Positions 25,241-34,566 of a stretch of 46,586 bases of DNA are shown here, piece by piece (the first letter of the stretch is position 1; each line of letters begins with the position of its first letter). The position numbers were made by a program, and so were the translations under genes. The notes under the pieces were generated by a model. It ran no database searches and was not told the origin of the DNA. It saw only the letters and a program-made list of their open reading frames with translations. The DNA lies in NCBI GenBank assembly GCA_015064545.1, contig SVSA01000005.1:1-46586 (forward strand), given 5' to 3'. The DNA comes from Oscillospiraceae bacterium (GTDB taxonomy: Bacteria; Bacillota; Clostridia; Oscillospirales; CAG-272).

Positions 25241-26188
25241 ATGAGTATCGTACTCGGAATCGATACCAGCAATTATACCTCTTCATGTGCCGTTTCACAG
25301 GCTGGTAAGATCCTTTGCAACGTGCGCGAAATGCTGCGGGTAGCAGAGGGAGAGCGCGGTTTGCGGCAAAGCGATGCGGTCTTTCAGCATACGGTCAATT
25401 TGCCGAAGGTGTTTTCGACAATCGGCACGCAGGCCTTTGACGCCGTGGGAGTATCCGATCGGCCGCGCGATGTGGAAGGCTCTTATATGCCTTGTTTTCT
25501 TTCCGGGGTTGCCGTCGCATCGGCTCTCAGTGCAACCGCCGGCGTACCGCTCTACCGCTTTTCTCATCAGGCAGGGCATCTTGCCGCCGCCCTTTATGCC
25601 GTGGGACGGGAAGATTTGCATCAGGCTGAGTATCTGGCTTTTCATGTGTCGGGAGGAACTACCGAATTGATGCATGTTAAGGAAGGGACGGTTACGCTTC
25701 TTGGCGGAACCAAGGATATCAGCTGTGGAAAGGCTATCGACCGTATCGGCGTTCGCCTCGGTCTGCCGTTTCCCTGCGGAAAGCATCTCGAGGCAATCGC
25801 CGACGATCCCGATGGAATTAAGCCGGGAAAGCTTTCGGTTACGGGCTTGAGCTGTAATCTTTCGGGATTGGAAAACCGTGCCGCCGCACTTTGTGATGCC
25901 GGTGCGGAGCCGTCGGCTGTTGCCGGCTTTGTTTTGAGTCATATCGGTGCGGTATTGGAAGCCTTAACGAACCATGCACTGGCGCTTTATCCCGGCCTTC
26001 CGGTTTTGTATGCCGGCGGTGTGATGAGTAACCGTTATTTAAAGCAACGGCTGGGGAATCGCTTTGACGGCCTCTTTGCCGATCCGCAGTTTTCTTGCGA
26101 TAACGCGGCCGGCATTGCCCGCTTGACAGAGCTCACGTACAGAGGGGTTCTGCCGTTGACCGAAAGGAGCCGTCCTACCAATGGATGA
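25241..26188 (+). CDS. TsaD/Kae1-like ASKHA protein (M22 family paralog)
   Basis: This 315-residue protein has the ASKHA fold of TsaD, the t6A transferase. It keeps the metal ligands His109 and His113 (FSHQAGH), Asp287 in SCDNAAGIARL, and AGGVMSNRYLK. It differs where true TsaD has GPGLxGxLLVG: here the segment is RDVEGSYMPCFLSG (about 76-89). It is shorter than TsaD (about 335-345). I recall that Clostridia often carry such a paralog near nusB and xseA in addition to true TsaD. It may act in another carbamoylation or be a regulatory partner; this is inference. It starts 1 nt after nusB and overlaps xseA by 8 nt. Confidence 0.82.
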   Translation: MSIVLGIDTSNYTSSCAVSQAGKILCNVREMLRVAEGERGLRQSDAVFQHTVNLPKVFSTIGTQAFDAVGVSDRPRDVEGSYMPCFLSGVAVASALSATAGVPLYRFSHQAGHLAAALYAVGREDLHQAEYLAFHVSGGTTELMHVKEGTVTLLGGTKDISCGKAIDRIGVRLGLPFPCGKHLEAIADDPDGIKPGKLSVTGLSCNLSGLENRAAALCDAGAEPSAVAGFVLSHIGAVLEALTNHALALYPGLPVLYAGGVMSNRYLKQRLGNRFDGLFADPQFSCDNAAGIARLTELTYRGVLPLTERSRPTNG

Positions 26189-27419
26189 ATCTCGTATTCT
26201 GACCGTGGAAAAGCTGAATCAGTATGTCAAAATGCTGATTGACGGCAACCCGGTTCTTGCCAATGTGTGGGTGCGTGGCGAAATTTCCAATCTGACGCGC
26301 CATTCCTCGGGACACTATTATTTTTCTCTAAAGGACGAAGCCTCGCGTGTTTCGGTCGTGATGTTTCGCCGTGATACCGAAAAGCTGAAATTTCTGCCCG
26401 AAAACGGCATGAAGGTTATCCTACACGGACGCGTATCGGTGTTTCCGCGCGACGGGCAGTACCAGCTCTATGCCGCATCGCTCGAGCCTGACGGTATTGG
26501 GGCACTCTATATTGCCTATGAGCAGTTAAGACGGCGTTTGGAGGCTGAAGGGCTCTTCCGTCAGGATGTAAAAAAACCGATACCCAAAATCCCGCGAACG
26601 GTCGGTGTGATTACGTCTCCGACGGGAGCGGCCGTTCGCGATATTCTGAATGTTACGGGGCGTCGTTTTCCTGCGGCCAAGATTCTCCTGTTTCCGGCGC
26701 TGGTACAGGGAGAGGGCGCAGAGGCAGATCTGATTGAAGGCGTGCGCTATTTCAGCGAAACGCACTCTGCCGATGTTGTGATCCTTGGCCGTGGCGGAGG
26801 TTCGATTGAGGATTTGTGGGTCTTCAACAGTGAAGCGCTCGCGCGTGAAATTAGACGGTCGGCCGTGCCGATCATTTCGGCGGTTGGACACGAAACCGAT
26901 TTTACCATTTGCGACTTTGCCGCTGACCGCCGTGCACCGACACCTTCAGCTGCCGCCGAGCTTGCCGTGCCCGATGTTGAGGAGCTCAAGCGAAAATTCG
27001 GGAATGTGACAGTGAGGATGCAAACGCTTTTGCAGGCACGCATGATCGCCTATCGAGAACGCCTGCGCGGTTTTTCCGATCGCAAGGTGCTGATCGATCC
27101 TCGCGTATATCTCGATGACAGACGAATGCTGCTCCTCTCGCTTTCCAAGGATTTGGAGCGCAGTATTCAGACGCTTGCCGATCGCAAAAAACAACAGTTC
27201 TCGTCACTTGCTGCCGTCTTGGAGGCGGTCAGTCCCTTAAAGGTCATTGCCAAGGGATATTCGGCTGTCTTTCGCGAGAACGGGACGCTTGTGCGCTCGG
27301 TACAGGATGTGACGGTCGGCGAAACCGTGACCTTTCGCACGGTCGACGGTGAGGTGGATGCTACTGTCACCTCAGTACAAGAAACAAAACAAGCGGATAA
27401 GGAGAATCGGCTTACATGA
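26181..27419 (+). CDS. xseA: Exodeoxyribonuclease VII large subunit
   Basis: XseA is the catalytic subunit of exonuclease VII, which degrades single-stranded DNA from both ends. The 412-residue protein has an N-terminal OB-fold (about 1-105: VWVRGEISNLTRHSSGHYYFSLKD), then the catalytic core with VGVITSPTGAAVRDI, VVILGRGGGSIEDLW, and SAVGHETDFTICDFAADRRAPTPSAAAELAVP, and a coiled-coil C-terminus that binds XseB. An AAAGGAG site lies within the upstream gene, which it overlaps by 8 nt. The stop overlaps the xseB start by four bases. Confidence 0.97.
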   Translation: MDESRILTVEKLNQYVKMLIDGNPVLANVWVRGEISNLTRHSSGHYYFSLKDEASRVSVVMFRRDTEKLKFLPENGMKVILHGRVSVFPRDGQYQLYAASLEPDGIGALYIAYEQLRRRLEAEGLFRQDVKKPIPKIPRTVGVITSPTGAAVRDILNVTGRRFPAAKILLFPALVQGEGAEADLIEGVRYFSETHSADVVILGRGGGSIEDLWVFNSEALAREIRRSAVPIISAVGHETDFTICDFAADRRAPTPSAAAELAVPDVEELKRKFGNVTVRMQTLLQARMIAYRERLRGFSDRKVLIDPRVYLDDRRMLLLSLSKDLERSIQTLADRKKQQFSSLAAVLEAVSPLKVIAKGYSAVFRENGTLVRSVQDVTVGETVTFRTVDGEVDATVTSVQETKQADKENRLT

Positions 27420-27649
27420 GTGAAAAGAAAGCATTAACCTTCGAGGAAGCCCTGGCTCGCCTTGAGGAAATTGTTCGCGAGCTGGAAAACGGTGCCGCAC
27501 CGCTTGACCGTTCGCTTGCTATGTTTGAAGAGGGTGTAGCCCTGGTGAAGCTCTGCGGCAACCACTTGGATGAAGCGGAGCGCCGCATTGCGGTTCTGAC
27601 GAAAACGGAGAACGGAAACTATGAAGAAAAACCTTTTGGAGACGCTTAA
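27416..27649 (+). CDS. xseB: Exodeoxyribonuclease VII small subunit
   Basis: This 77-residue helical protein has the XseB opening LTFEEALARLEEIVRELENGAAPLDRSL and the following FEEGVALVKLCGNHLDEAE. Several small subunits bind each XseA. It overlaps xseA by four bases and ispA by 29, so the three are translated in step. Confidence 0.95.
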   Translation: MSEKKALTFEEALARLEEIVRELENGAAPLDRSLAMFEEGVALVKLCGNHLDEAERRIAVLTKTENGNYEEKPFGDA

Positions 27650-28472
27650 AACCACCGCTTGCCAGATTGAAGAGGTAATGCAAACCTATCTTTCGGTGGA
27701 CAACCGTCCCTACGGTATCCTTCTTGATGCCATGCGCTATAGTGCCGGTGCAGGAGGGAAGCGCATCCGTCCTTTCCTGACCATGTCTTTTTGTCGGATG
27801 CTTGGCGGAGAGGATGCGGCGGCTTTGCCGTATGCAATTGCCATCGAAATGATTCACACGTATTCGCTCATACATGATGATTTGCCCTGTATGGATAACG
27901 ATACTGAGCGTCGCGGAAAACCGACAAATCATGTATGCTTCGGGGAAGCCAATGCGCTTCTTGCCGGCGATGCGCTCTTGACCTACGCGTTTGGTGTTGC
28001 GATTGCTAATGCCTCGCTTTCGGCAGAGGTCAATGCCGAGGCCGTTGCCTTGCTGTCTCAGCATGCCGGCTTTGACGGTATGATTGGCGGACAGGTTCTC
28101 GATTTGATCGGCGAAAAGAATCCGTTGTCCCGCGAGGATCATTTGACCATGAACCGCCTGAAAACCGGATGTCTGATCAAAACGGCTTGTCTGCTTGGCT
28201 GTCTTGCAGCGGGATATCGCAAGGGAAGTGCCGCCTATGCTGCGGCAGAAGCCTATGCCGAGGCCATCGGCCTTGCTTTTCAAATTGAGGATGATCTCTT
28301 AGATGCCGGTACGGAGGACGATAAAACGACCTTTCTGACCTTCCTCACACCGCAGGAGGCCAAGGAAACCATTACTACCCTTACAGCGGAGGCTGTTGCC
28401 GCTCTCGCTCCTTATGAAAACCGTGAAATTCTCACGGATCTTGCCGTCTATTTGTCTGAGCGTACGGTATGA
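27621..28472 (+). CDS. ispA: Polyprenyl (farnesyl) diphosphate synthase with a shortened second Asp-rich region
   Basis: IspA-type enzymes condense IPP with DMAPP and GPP to farnesyl diphosphate. The 283-residue protein has GAGGKRIRP (43-51), the first Asp-rich motif DDLPCMD (86-92) and DTERRGKPTNH. The second motif DDLLD (224-228) is present, but what follows is AGTEDDKTTFLT, without the family's GK-x-x-GxD loop of about a dozen residues. That loop holds a substrate-contacting Lys and an Asp in most members, so activity or product length may differ. The ATG lies inside xseB. The dxs gene often found next is missing. Confidence 0.88.
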   Translation: MKKNLLETLKTTACQIEEVMQTYLSVDNRPYGILLDAMRYSAGAGGKRIRPFLTMSFCRMLGGEDAAALPYAIAIEMIHTYSLIHDDLPCMDNDTERRGKPTNHVCFGEANALLAGDALLTYAFGVAIANASLSAEVNAEAVALLSQHAGFDGMIGGQVLDLIGEKNPLSREDHLTMNRLKTGCLIKTACLLGCLAAGYRKGSAAYAAAEAYAEAIGLAFQIEDDLLDAGTEDDKTTFLTFLTPQEAKETITTLTAEAVAALAPYENREILTDLAVYLSERTV

Positions 28473-29230
28473 GTATGCGATTGGACGTATATCTGGTTGA
28501 GCATGGCTTTGCCGAAAGCCGAACACGTGCAGCAGAGCTGATCAAAAGCGGATCGGTTACCTTGAACGGCCATATGATAACCAGGCCTGCCTTTGCGGTG
28601 GAGAGCACCGCGGTGCTCGAGGTGCGAAGTGATCTGGTGTGTCCCTATGTCAGCCGCGGCGGCTTGAAGCTAAAGGCCGCGCTGGATGCCTTTCACCTGA
28701 CGGTGGAAGGCCTTGTGTGTGCCGATATTGGCGCCTCATCGGGTGGCTTTACCGACTGCTTGCTCCAGGGAGGCGCAGCTAAGGTATATGCCGTTGATTC
28801 GGGAACCGGACAGCTTCATTCTTCTTTGCGCGAGAACCCGTGCGTGATTTCCCTTGAAGGGTGTAATGCTCGCTATTTGTCAGAATCACAACTCCCGGAG
28901 CCCATTGCCATGATGGTTATGGATGTGTCCTTTATTTCACAAACCAAGCTCTACGATGCGATTCTGCCTCGTTTGGCAACAGATGGTCTGTTGCTTTCCT
29001 TGATTAAACCGCAGTTTGAGGTCGGGCGAAGCGGGGTTGGAAAAGGCGGGATTGTTCGCGACGAGAAAAAGAGACGGGAAGCTGTGCAGACTGTCTGCGA
29101 AGCGGCGGAGCGTTACGGGATGAAGACAATCGGTGTCATCCAATCGCCGATCCGCGGCGGGGACGGAAATATCGAATTTATGGCCTGTTTTCGTAAACAG
29201 ACGGAACTGCCCACAGAGGTGATCGTATGA
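28469..29230 (+). CDS. TlyA family rRNA 2'-O-methyltransferase
   Basis: TlyA enzymes methylate ribose 2'-OH of cytidines in 16S and 23S rRNA, best known from mycobacteria. The 253-residue protein has an N-terminal S4 RNA-binding domain (about 1-60: RLDVYLVEHGFAESRTRAAE) and an FtsJ-type methyltransferase domain with ADIGASSGGFTDCLLQ (about 86-101) and AVDSGTGQL for SAM binding, then MVMDVSFIS and LIKPQFEVGR. It overlaps ispA and nadK by four bases each (ATGA). A second ATG at 28475 is possible. Confidence 0.92.
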   Translation: MSMRLDVYLVEHGFAESRTRAAELIKSGSVTLNGHMITRPAFAVESTAVLEVRSDLVCPYVSRGGLKLKAALDAFHLTVEGLVCADIGASSGGFTDCLLQGGAAKVYAVDSGTGQLHSSLRENPCVISLEGCNARYLSESQLPEPIAMMVMDVSFISQTKLYDAILPRLATDGLLLSLIKPQFEVGRSGVGKGGIVRDEKKRREAVQTVCEAAERYGMKTIGVIQSPIRGGDGNIEFMACFRKQTELPTEVIV

Positions 29231-30069
29231 AAATTGAACTGCTTCCCAACTCGGAAAAGGATATCGGATATGTCTCAACCCGAGAAGTAATTAAGCTGCT
29301 GTTACATCATCGGGCGGAAGTCTGGATGCCAAGTGACTGTCCGGTTTTTGACGGTGTTCACTATGGCACCTGTGAATTACCGGATATGATGATTGTGCTT
29401 GGTGGAGACGGCTCGATTATGCGGGCGGCACACCGGGCGGCTCGTTTGAAGATTCCCGTGCTGGGGGTAAACCTCGGTCGTATCGGATATCTGGCCGAGA
29501 TCAATCCCAACGAGATAGCGCTCATGTCCCGGATTTTTGAACGGGCGTATGTGATCGAATCCCGTATGATGATTGAAGCAGCCCCATACCGCAACGGGAT
29601 ACCGTTCGGAGAAACACTGATTGCCTTAAATGATGCGGTTTTATCGCATGGACCGGTATCCAGCCTGCTCAAAACCGAAATTCGCTGCGGCGGACGCTCG
29701 CTGGGACGGTATTACTCGGATGGCTTTCTGGTTTCAACGCCAACAGGCTCCACCGCCTATTCGCTGGCGGCGGGCGGCCCGATTCTGGATCCTCAGCTTC
29801 GCGGTCTTTGTCTGGTTCCGATTTGCCCCCATTCTCTGACGGCACGTCCGCTCATTGTGCCGGAGGAATCCGATATCGAGCTGCACTATTTGGCATCCGG
29901 CGAAGAAACGGCGCATCTGACGGTAGACGGTATTCAGGCCGCAACACTGTTTCCCGGAGACAGCGTCCACGTTCGACGCTCTCCTTTAACCTGTGATCTT
30001 GTTCGCATCGATCGCGGTCGCGACAAGAGCTTTTACGATATTTTGCGCGAAAAACTCTCGGAAATTTGA
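29227..30069 (+). CDS. nadK: NAD kinase
   Basis: NadK phosphorylates NAD to NADP with ATP or polyphosphate. The 280-residue protein shows the signature GGDGS (59-63), then LGVNLGRIGYLAEI, and STPTGSTAYSLAAGGPIL in the C-terminal beta-rich domain, the conserved NAD-binding region. Between tlyA and argR this is the usual Firmicutes order. It overlaps tlyA by four bases and is followed by argR after 24 nt. Confidence 0.96.
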   Translation: MKIELLPNSEKDIGYVSTREVIKLLLHHRAEVWMPSDCPVFDGVHYGTCELPDMMIVLGGDGSIMRAAHRAARLKIPVLGVNLGRIGYLAEINPNEIALMSRIFERAYVIESRMMIEAAPYRNGIPFGETLIALNDAVLSHGPVSSLLKTEIRCGGRSLGRYYSDGFLVSTPTGSTAYSLAAGGPILDPQLRGLCLVPICPHSLTARPLIVPEESDIELHYLASGEETAHLTVDGIQAATLFPGDSVHVRRSPLTCDLVRIDRGRDKSFYDILREKLSEI

Positions 30070-30093
30070 CCGCATATCAGAAAGGGAACAACT

Positions 30094-30555
30094 ATGAAAT
30101 CCAAACGACATAACAAAATTATCGAAATTATTACCCGCTATGACATTGACACGCAGGATGAACTGATTGCCAAGCTTCGCGAATCCGGCTTTGATGTAAC
30201 ACAGGCAACGGTTTCGCGTGATATCCGTGATCTCAAGCTGGTAAAGATTTCGACAGAGGATCACCGTTATAAATACGCTCTCTCCCCCCATGACGATATT
30301 CATATTTCGGTAAAGTATCGTAACATTATGCGTGAAACGATTATCCATGTTGATTATGCCAACAATTTTGTTGTTTTGCGCACCTACTCCGGCATGGCGC
30401 AAGCCGCTGCCGCCGCTGTGGACGGCATGGGATGGAATGAAATTGTCGGCACGATCGCCGGAGACGATACCATTTTTGTTCTGATGCGTGATAATGCTGC
30501 GGCGATTGAATTTTCCGAACGCTTAAAGCTGATCGGTCGCGGTCAAGATAAATAA
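30094..30555 (+). CDS. argR: Arginine repressor
   Basis: ArgR senses arginine as a hexamer and represses arginine synthesis genes. The 153-residue protein has the winged helix N-domain with TQATVSRDIRDLKLVKIS (about 45-62) and the C-terminal oligomer/arginine domain with GTIAGDDTIFVLMRDN; the GTxAGDDT segment carries the Asp pair that binds arginine. AAAGGGAA lies before the ATG. No arginine genes are in the window, and argR here follows the common nadK-argR-recN order. Confidence 0.96.
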   Translation: MKSKRHNKIIEIITRYDIDTQDELIAKLRESGFDVTQATVSRDIRDLKLVKISTEDHRYKYALSPHDDIHISVKYRNIMRETIIHVDYANNFVVLRTYSGMAQAAAAAVDGMGWNEIVGTIAGDDTIFVLMRDNAAAIEFSERLKLIGRGQDK

Positions 30556-30574
30556 CGTTGTTGGGAGGAAGCTT

Positions 30575-32272
30575 ATGCTTTCGTCACTGCATATTGAAAA
30601 TATTGCGGTTATCAAACAAGCCGATATCGACTTTACCGAGGGCTTTAATGTTCTGACCGGTGAAACCGGCGCCGGAAAATCGATTCTGATCGATTCGATT
30701 AATCTCTTGCTCGGGGCACGCCCCTCGAAGGATATGATACGGTCGGGCGAGAACCGAGCCGTCGTGTCGGCGCTGTTTACCGATGTAGCGCTGCCACTGT
30801 CACATCTTCCCGAAACGGTGGATATTGCCCCCGATGAGGACGGATGTCTCTATGTGAGCCGTATCATCGGTATCGACGGTAAGTCGCAGACCAAGTGTAA
30901 CGGTCGGACGATTCCCGTCTCGCTCCAAAAGGAGCTGATGCCGTATTTGATCAACATTCATGGGCAAAACGATAACCGTCTGCTCATGTCGCCTGTCATG
31001 CATATTGACTATTTAGACAGTTATGCCGGCAACACCGAGCTTCTTGCCGAATATACGGTGTGTTATCGGGCGATGGAGGATTGTCGCCGCCGTATGCTTG
31101 TACTCAAGCGCGATGAGAGGGAAAAAGCAAGGCTTTTGGAGCTTCTTCGCTATCAGGTTTCGGATATCGATGCCGCAAAGCTGAAGCCTGGCGAGGAAGA
31201 GGAGCTGGAAGCGAGACGCGAAAAGGTCAAAAACGCCGAAAAAATTCAAAAACAGACACGCTTGATTGCGCGTGCCCTGTATCGCAGTGAAAAGTCGCTT
31301 CCTGCCTATGAGCTTGTAAAAAAAGCTATCACAGCCCTACAAGCGGTTTCCTCATATGTTCCCGATTCCGACAGTTATCTTGAGAAGCTTACCGCGATGA
31401 CATATGATCTTGAAGAGATCGGATTGGCCGTAGCGGATATCGCCGAAAGTGAATATGACGACCCCGATGCCGAGCTGGATCGTATTGAAACTCGCTTGGA
31501 TCAAATCGCCAAACTGGAGCGAAAATACGGATCGGATATCGAGGAGGTTCTTGCCTTCCGCGAACGAGCAGCCAAGGAGCTCTCCGATATTGAGCTTTCG
31601 GATGAGAAGCTTGAAGACCTTCGCCTGGAGCTTGTTACTTTGGAAAAACAGGCGACCGAACTGGCAGGCCGTCTTACGGCCGCGCGCCGAAAGGCGGCGG
31701 ACACGCTGGAAAAAAGCGTCGTTTCAGAGCTTGCCTATCTTGAAATGCCCAAGGTGCGTTTTCGTGTAGAAATCCGTCGTCCGGTGGAGGAAAATGGCAA
31801 GCCGCATTTCAGCCGCCACGGACTTGACGAGGTTGAATTTATGTTCTCGGCCAACCCTGGTGAACCGCTGAAGCCAATGGCAAAAATCGCGTCCGGCGGC
31901 GAGCTTTCACGTATTATGCTGGCGCTGAAGACGGTGAATATGGCTGATGTGGCAGGCGAAACGATGATTTTTGACGAGATCGATACCGGTGTGTCGGGAA
32001 AGACCTCGCAGAAGATCGGAATGCGTCTGCGCAAGCTGGCGTCGCATCATCAGGTGATTTGTGTCACACATGCGGCACAAATTGCGGCAGAGGCGCACGC
32101 ACAATATCTGATCCGAAAAACCGAAATCGAGGGGCGCGTGGAAACGACAGTTTCTCCGCTGGAGCGCGAAGGACGCATTCGCGAGCTTGCCCGTATCATG
32201 GGCGGCGTCAATATAACCGATAAGCTGTTAAGCTCTGCTGCCGAAATGTTGGATTCGGCAGGCAGGGAATAA
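30575..32272 (+). CDS. recN: DNA repair protein RecN
   Basis: RecN is an SMC-like ATPase that acts early in double-strand break repair. The 565-residue protein has the P-loop GETGAGKS (29-36), long coiled coils (about 160-385) and the C-terminal ABC signature ASGGELSRIMLALK with Walker B MIFDEIDTGVSGK and the conserved VTHAAQIAA. Length is normal. GGGAGGAA precedes the ATG, 19 nt after argR. Confidence 0.97.
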   Translation: MLSSLHIENIAVIKQADIDFTEGFNVLTGETGAGKSILIDSINLLLGARPSKDMIRSGENRAVVSALFTDVALPLSHLPETVDIAPDEDGCLYVSRIIGIDGKSQTKCNGRTIPVSLQKELMPYLINIHGQNDNRLLMSPVMHIDYLDSYAGNTELLAEYTVCYRAMEDCRRRMLVLKRDEREKARLLELLRYQVSDIDAAKLKPGEEEELEARREKVKNAEKIQKQTRLIARALYRSEKSLPAYELVKKAITALQAVSSYVPDSDSYLEKLTAMTYDLEEIGLAVADIAESEYDDPDAELDRIETRLDQIAKLERKYGSDIEEVLAFRERAAKELSDIELSDEKLEDLRLELVTLEKQATELAGRLTAARRKAADTLEKSVVSELAYLEMPKVRFRVEIRRPVEENGKPHFSRHGLDEVEFMFSANPGEPLKPMAKIASGGELSRIMLALKTVNMADVAGETMIFDEIDTGVSGKTSQKIGMRLRKLASHHQVICVTHAAQIAAEAHAQYLIRKTEIEGRVETTVSPLEREGRIRELARIMGGVNITDKLLSSAAEMLDSAGRE

Positions 32273-32305
32273 ATAAATTTTCATGTCTATTTACGAAAGG
32301 ATTTT

Positions 32306-33535
32306 ATGATGACACTTTACGATGAACTGATTGCCAGAGGATTAATTGCTCAGGTAACCAATGAGGAAGAAATAAAATCGATGATCAATGAGGGTAAGGC
32401 CACCTTTTATATCGGCTTTGATCCTACGGCGGATTCGCTTCACGTCGGTCACTTCATGGCGCTTTGCCTGATGAAACGGCTGCAGCAGGCCGGGAATCGC
32501 CCGATCGCGTTGATTGGCGGCGGAACGGCTATGATTGGAGATCCTTCGGGTCGTACCGATATGCGCTCCATGATGACAAGAGAGACCATTCAGCATAACT
32601 GCGAATGCTTCAAGAAGCAGATGGAACGCTTCATTGAGTTTGGTGAAGGCAAGGCCATGATGGTCAATAACGCAGACTGGCTGATGGACCTTAATTATGT
32701 CGAGGTTTTGCGCGAGGTTGGTGCTTGCTTTTCCGTAAACAATATGCTTCGTGCTGAGTGCTATAAGCAAAGAATGGAAAAGGGCCTCTCCTTCTTAGAG
32801 TTTAACTACATGATCATGCAGTCCTACGATTTCTATCACTTGTACAAAACCTATGGCTGTAATATGCAGTTTGGCGGTAATGATCAGTGGTCCAATATGC
32901 TTGGCGGTACCGAATTGATTCGCCGTAAGCTTGGCAAGGATGCTCATGCGATGACGATTACGCTTCTCCTGAATTCGGAGGGCAAGAAGATGGGTAAGAC
33001 GGCATCCGGTGCTGTTTGGCTGGATCCTAATAAAACCAAACCGTATGATTTCTTCCAATATTGGAGAAATATTGATGATGCCGACGTTCTCAAGTGTATC
33101 CGTATGCTGACCTTCCTGCCCCTTGAGCAGATCAACGAAATGGATGCTTGGGAAGGTTCTCAGTTGAATCGTGCCAAGGAGATTTTGGCTTATGAGCTGA
33201 CCAAGCTGGTACACGGCGAGGAGGAAGCGCTGAAGGCACAGGATACGGCAAGACAGGTCTTTTCACAGGGCGGTGTATCCGAGAATATGCCCTCAACTGT
33301 CCTGACGTCCGATCAGTTCCGCGATGGCAAGATTGCCGTAGCCGATCTTCTTGTAGCGGGTGGTTTGGCTCCTTCCAAGGGGGAGGCTAAGCGCCTGATT
33401 CAGCAGGGCGGTATCATGGTGAATGATGCCAAGGTAACCGATTTCGGTGCTGCTCTTACTGCGGAGGATTTCGCCGAGGGCGTTATTGTCAAGAAGGGCA
33501 AGAAGGTATATCACCGTTTCACGGTGGCCGAATAA
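32306..33535 (+). CDS. tyrS: Tyrosyl-tRNA synthetase
   Basis: TyrRS charges tRNA-Tyr. The 409-residue protein has the class I motifs HVGH (46-49) and KMGKT in GKKMGKTASGAVWLD, the tyrosine pocket LEFNYMIMQSYDF and GGNDQWSNM, and a C-terminal S4 domain (about 345-405) with KGEAKRLIQQGGIMVN. AAAGGA lies before the ATG pair at 32306/32309. Only 33 nt separate it from recN, so there is no room for a T-box leader of its own. Confidence 0.97.
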   Translation: MMTLYDELIARGLIAQVTNEEEIKSMINEGKATFYIGFDPTADSLHVGHFMALCLMKRLQQAGNRPIALIGGGTAMIGDPSGRTDMRSMMTRETIQHNCECFKKQMERFIEFGEGKAMMVNNADWLMDLNYVEVLREVGACFSVNNMLRAECYKQRMEKGLSFLEFNYMIMQSYDFYHLYKTYGCNMQFGGNDQWSNMLGGTELIRRKLGKDAHAMTITLLLNSEGKKMGKTASGAVWLDPNKTKPYDFFQYWRNIDDADVLKCIRMLTFLPLEQINEMDAWEGSQLNRAKEILAYELTKLVHGEEEALKAQDTARQVFSQGGVSENMPSTVLTSDQFRDGKIAVADLLVAGGLAPSKGEAKRLIQQGGIMVNDAKVTDFGAALTAEDFAEGVIVKKGKKVYHRFTVAE

Positions 33536-33613
33536 TCGCCTTCCCACGGTTTCCTTTTTCCGCGTTTTGCATAGCATGAGAAGAGGAATATTTTACGAAA
33601 GGATATGAGGGTT

Positions 33614-34552
33614 ATGCACGCGATTCCCGAAAGGCTTCGGCAATATCTCAATACAGCGGTAAAAGAGGGGCGGTTGACCTATCAGACCGAAGCTTCGCTT
33701 GCCGCTTTGTCGAGCTTCCGTGTGGGCGGAAAAGCCGACTGCGCCGTGTTTCCCAAGACTGTTGATGAATTAGCAGCTCTGGTTGCCCTGTGTCGCACAG
33801 CCTCTCTTCCTTATGTTCTCATCGGAAATGGGTCCAATGTGTTGTTCGATGACAAGGGATACCGTGGTGTTGTCATCGTTACCACGGCACTGACCTCCTG
33901 TCATAGGGAGGGTAATCTGTTACACTGCGATTGCGGTGCTTCGCTTACACACCTGTCCATGGTTGCAGCAAAAGCCGGGCTGGGTGGTTTTGCCTTCGCT
34001 TATGGAATCCCCGGAACACTCGGCGGAGCGGTCTTCATGAATGCCGGTGCATATGGCGGTGAAATGAAGGATATTGTCCGCGAGGTACTTTGGTATGATC
34101 CTGAAACCGATGAGCTTGGGCGTTATATCGGCGAGGAAAATCACTTTGGTTACCGTGAAAGTGTATATCAACACGAGCACAAATTGATTCTCTCGGCGGT
34201 GCTTGCCTTATCTCCTGCCGATCCTGCGGCTGTTCTTGCTGATATGGAGGAATATATGAAGCGCCGTCGCGAAAAACAACCGTTGGAATTTCCCTCGGCG
34301 GGCAGTACCTTTAAGCGCTATCCGGGCTATTATACCGGAAAGCTGATTGAAGAGGCCGGCCTGAAGGGTCATGCGATCGGCGGTGCTGCGGTGTCGACGA
34401 AGCACGCCGGCTTTGTGATTAACACAGGAGGCGCGACCTCGGCCGATGTCTTGGCGCTGATTTCTCATATCAAGGCGGTCATCAAGGAGCGCAACGGAAT
34501 TGAAATATCTTGCGAGGTACGGTATATTCCGTCCTCCGATATGGTAGACTGA
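33614..34552 (+). CDS. murB: UDP-N-acetylenolpyruvoylglucosamine reductase
   Basis: MurB reduces enolpyruvyl-UDP-GlcNAc to UDP-MurNAc with NADPH and FAD. From the ATG at 33614 (312 residues) the FAD domain has VLIGNGSNVLFDDKGYRG and GIPGTLGGAVFMNAGAYGG, and the C-terminal domain has SAGSTFKRYPGYYTGKLIEEAGLKG with the catalytic Ser; this is the type II form common in Firmicutes. An in-frame ATG at 33605 lies only 1 nt from AAGGA, so 33614 is preferred. It begins the murB-rapZ-whiA set. Confidence 0.95.
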   Translation: MHAIPERLRQYLNTAVKEGRLTYQTEASLAALSSFRVGGKADCAVFPKTVDELAALVALCRTASLPYVLIGNGSNVLFDDKGYRGVVIVTTALTSCHREGNLLHCDCGASLTHLSMVAAKAGLGGFAFAYGIPGTLGGAVFMNAGAYGGEMKDIVREVLWYDPETDELGRYIGEENHFGYRESVYQHEHKLILSAVLALSPADPAAVLADMEEYMKRRREKQPLEFPSAGSTFKRYPGYYTGKLIEEAGLKGHAIGGAAVSTKHAGFVINTGGATSADVLALISHIKAVIKERNGIEISCEVRYIPSSDMVD

Positions 34553-34566
34553 CAGGAGGACCGAGA

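Noticed and set aside
32273-32305. T-box leader for tyrS
   Set aside because: Only 33 nt separate recN and tyrS, far too short for a T-box.
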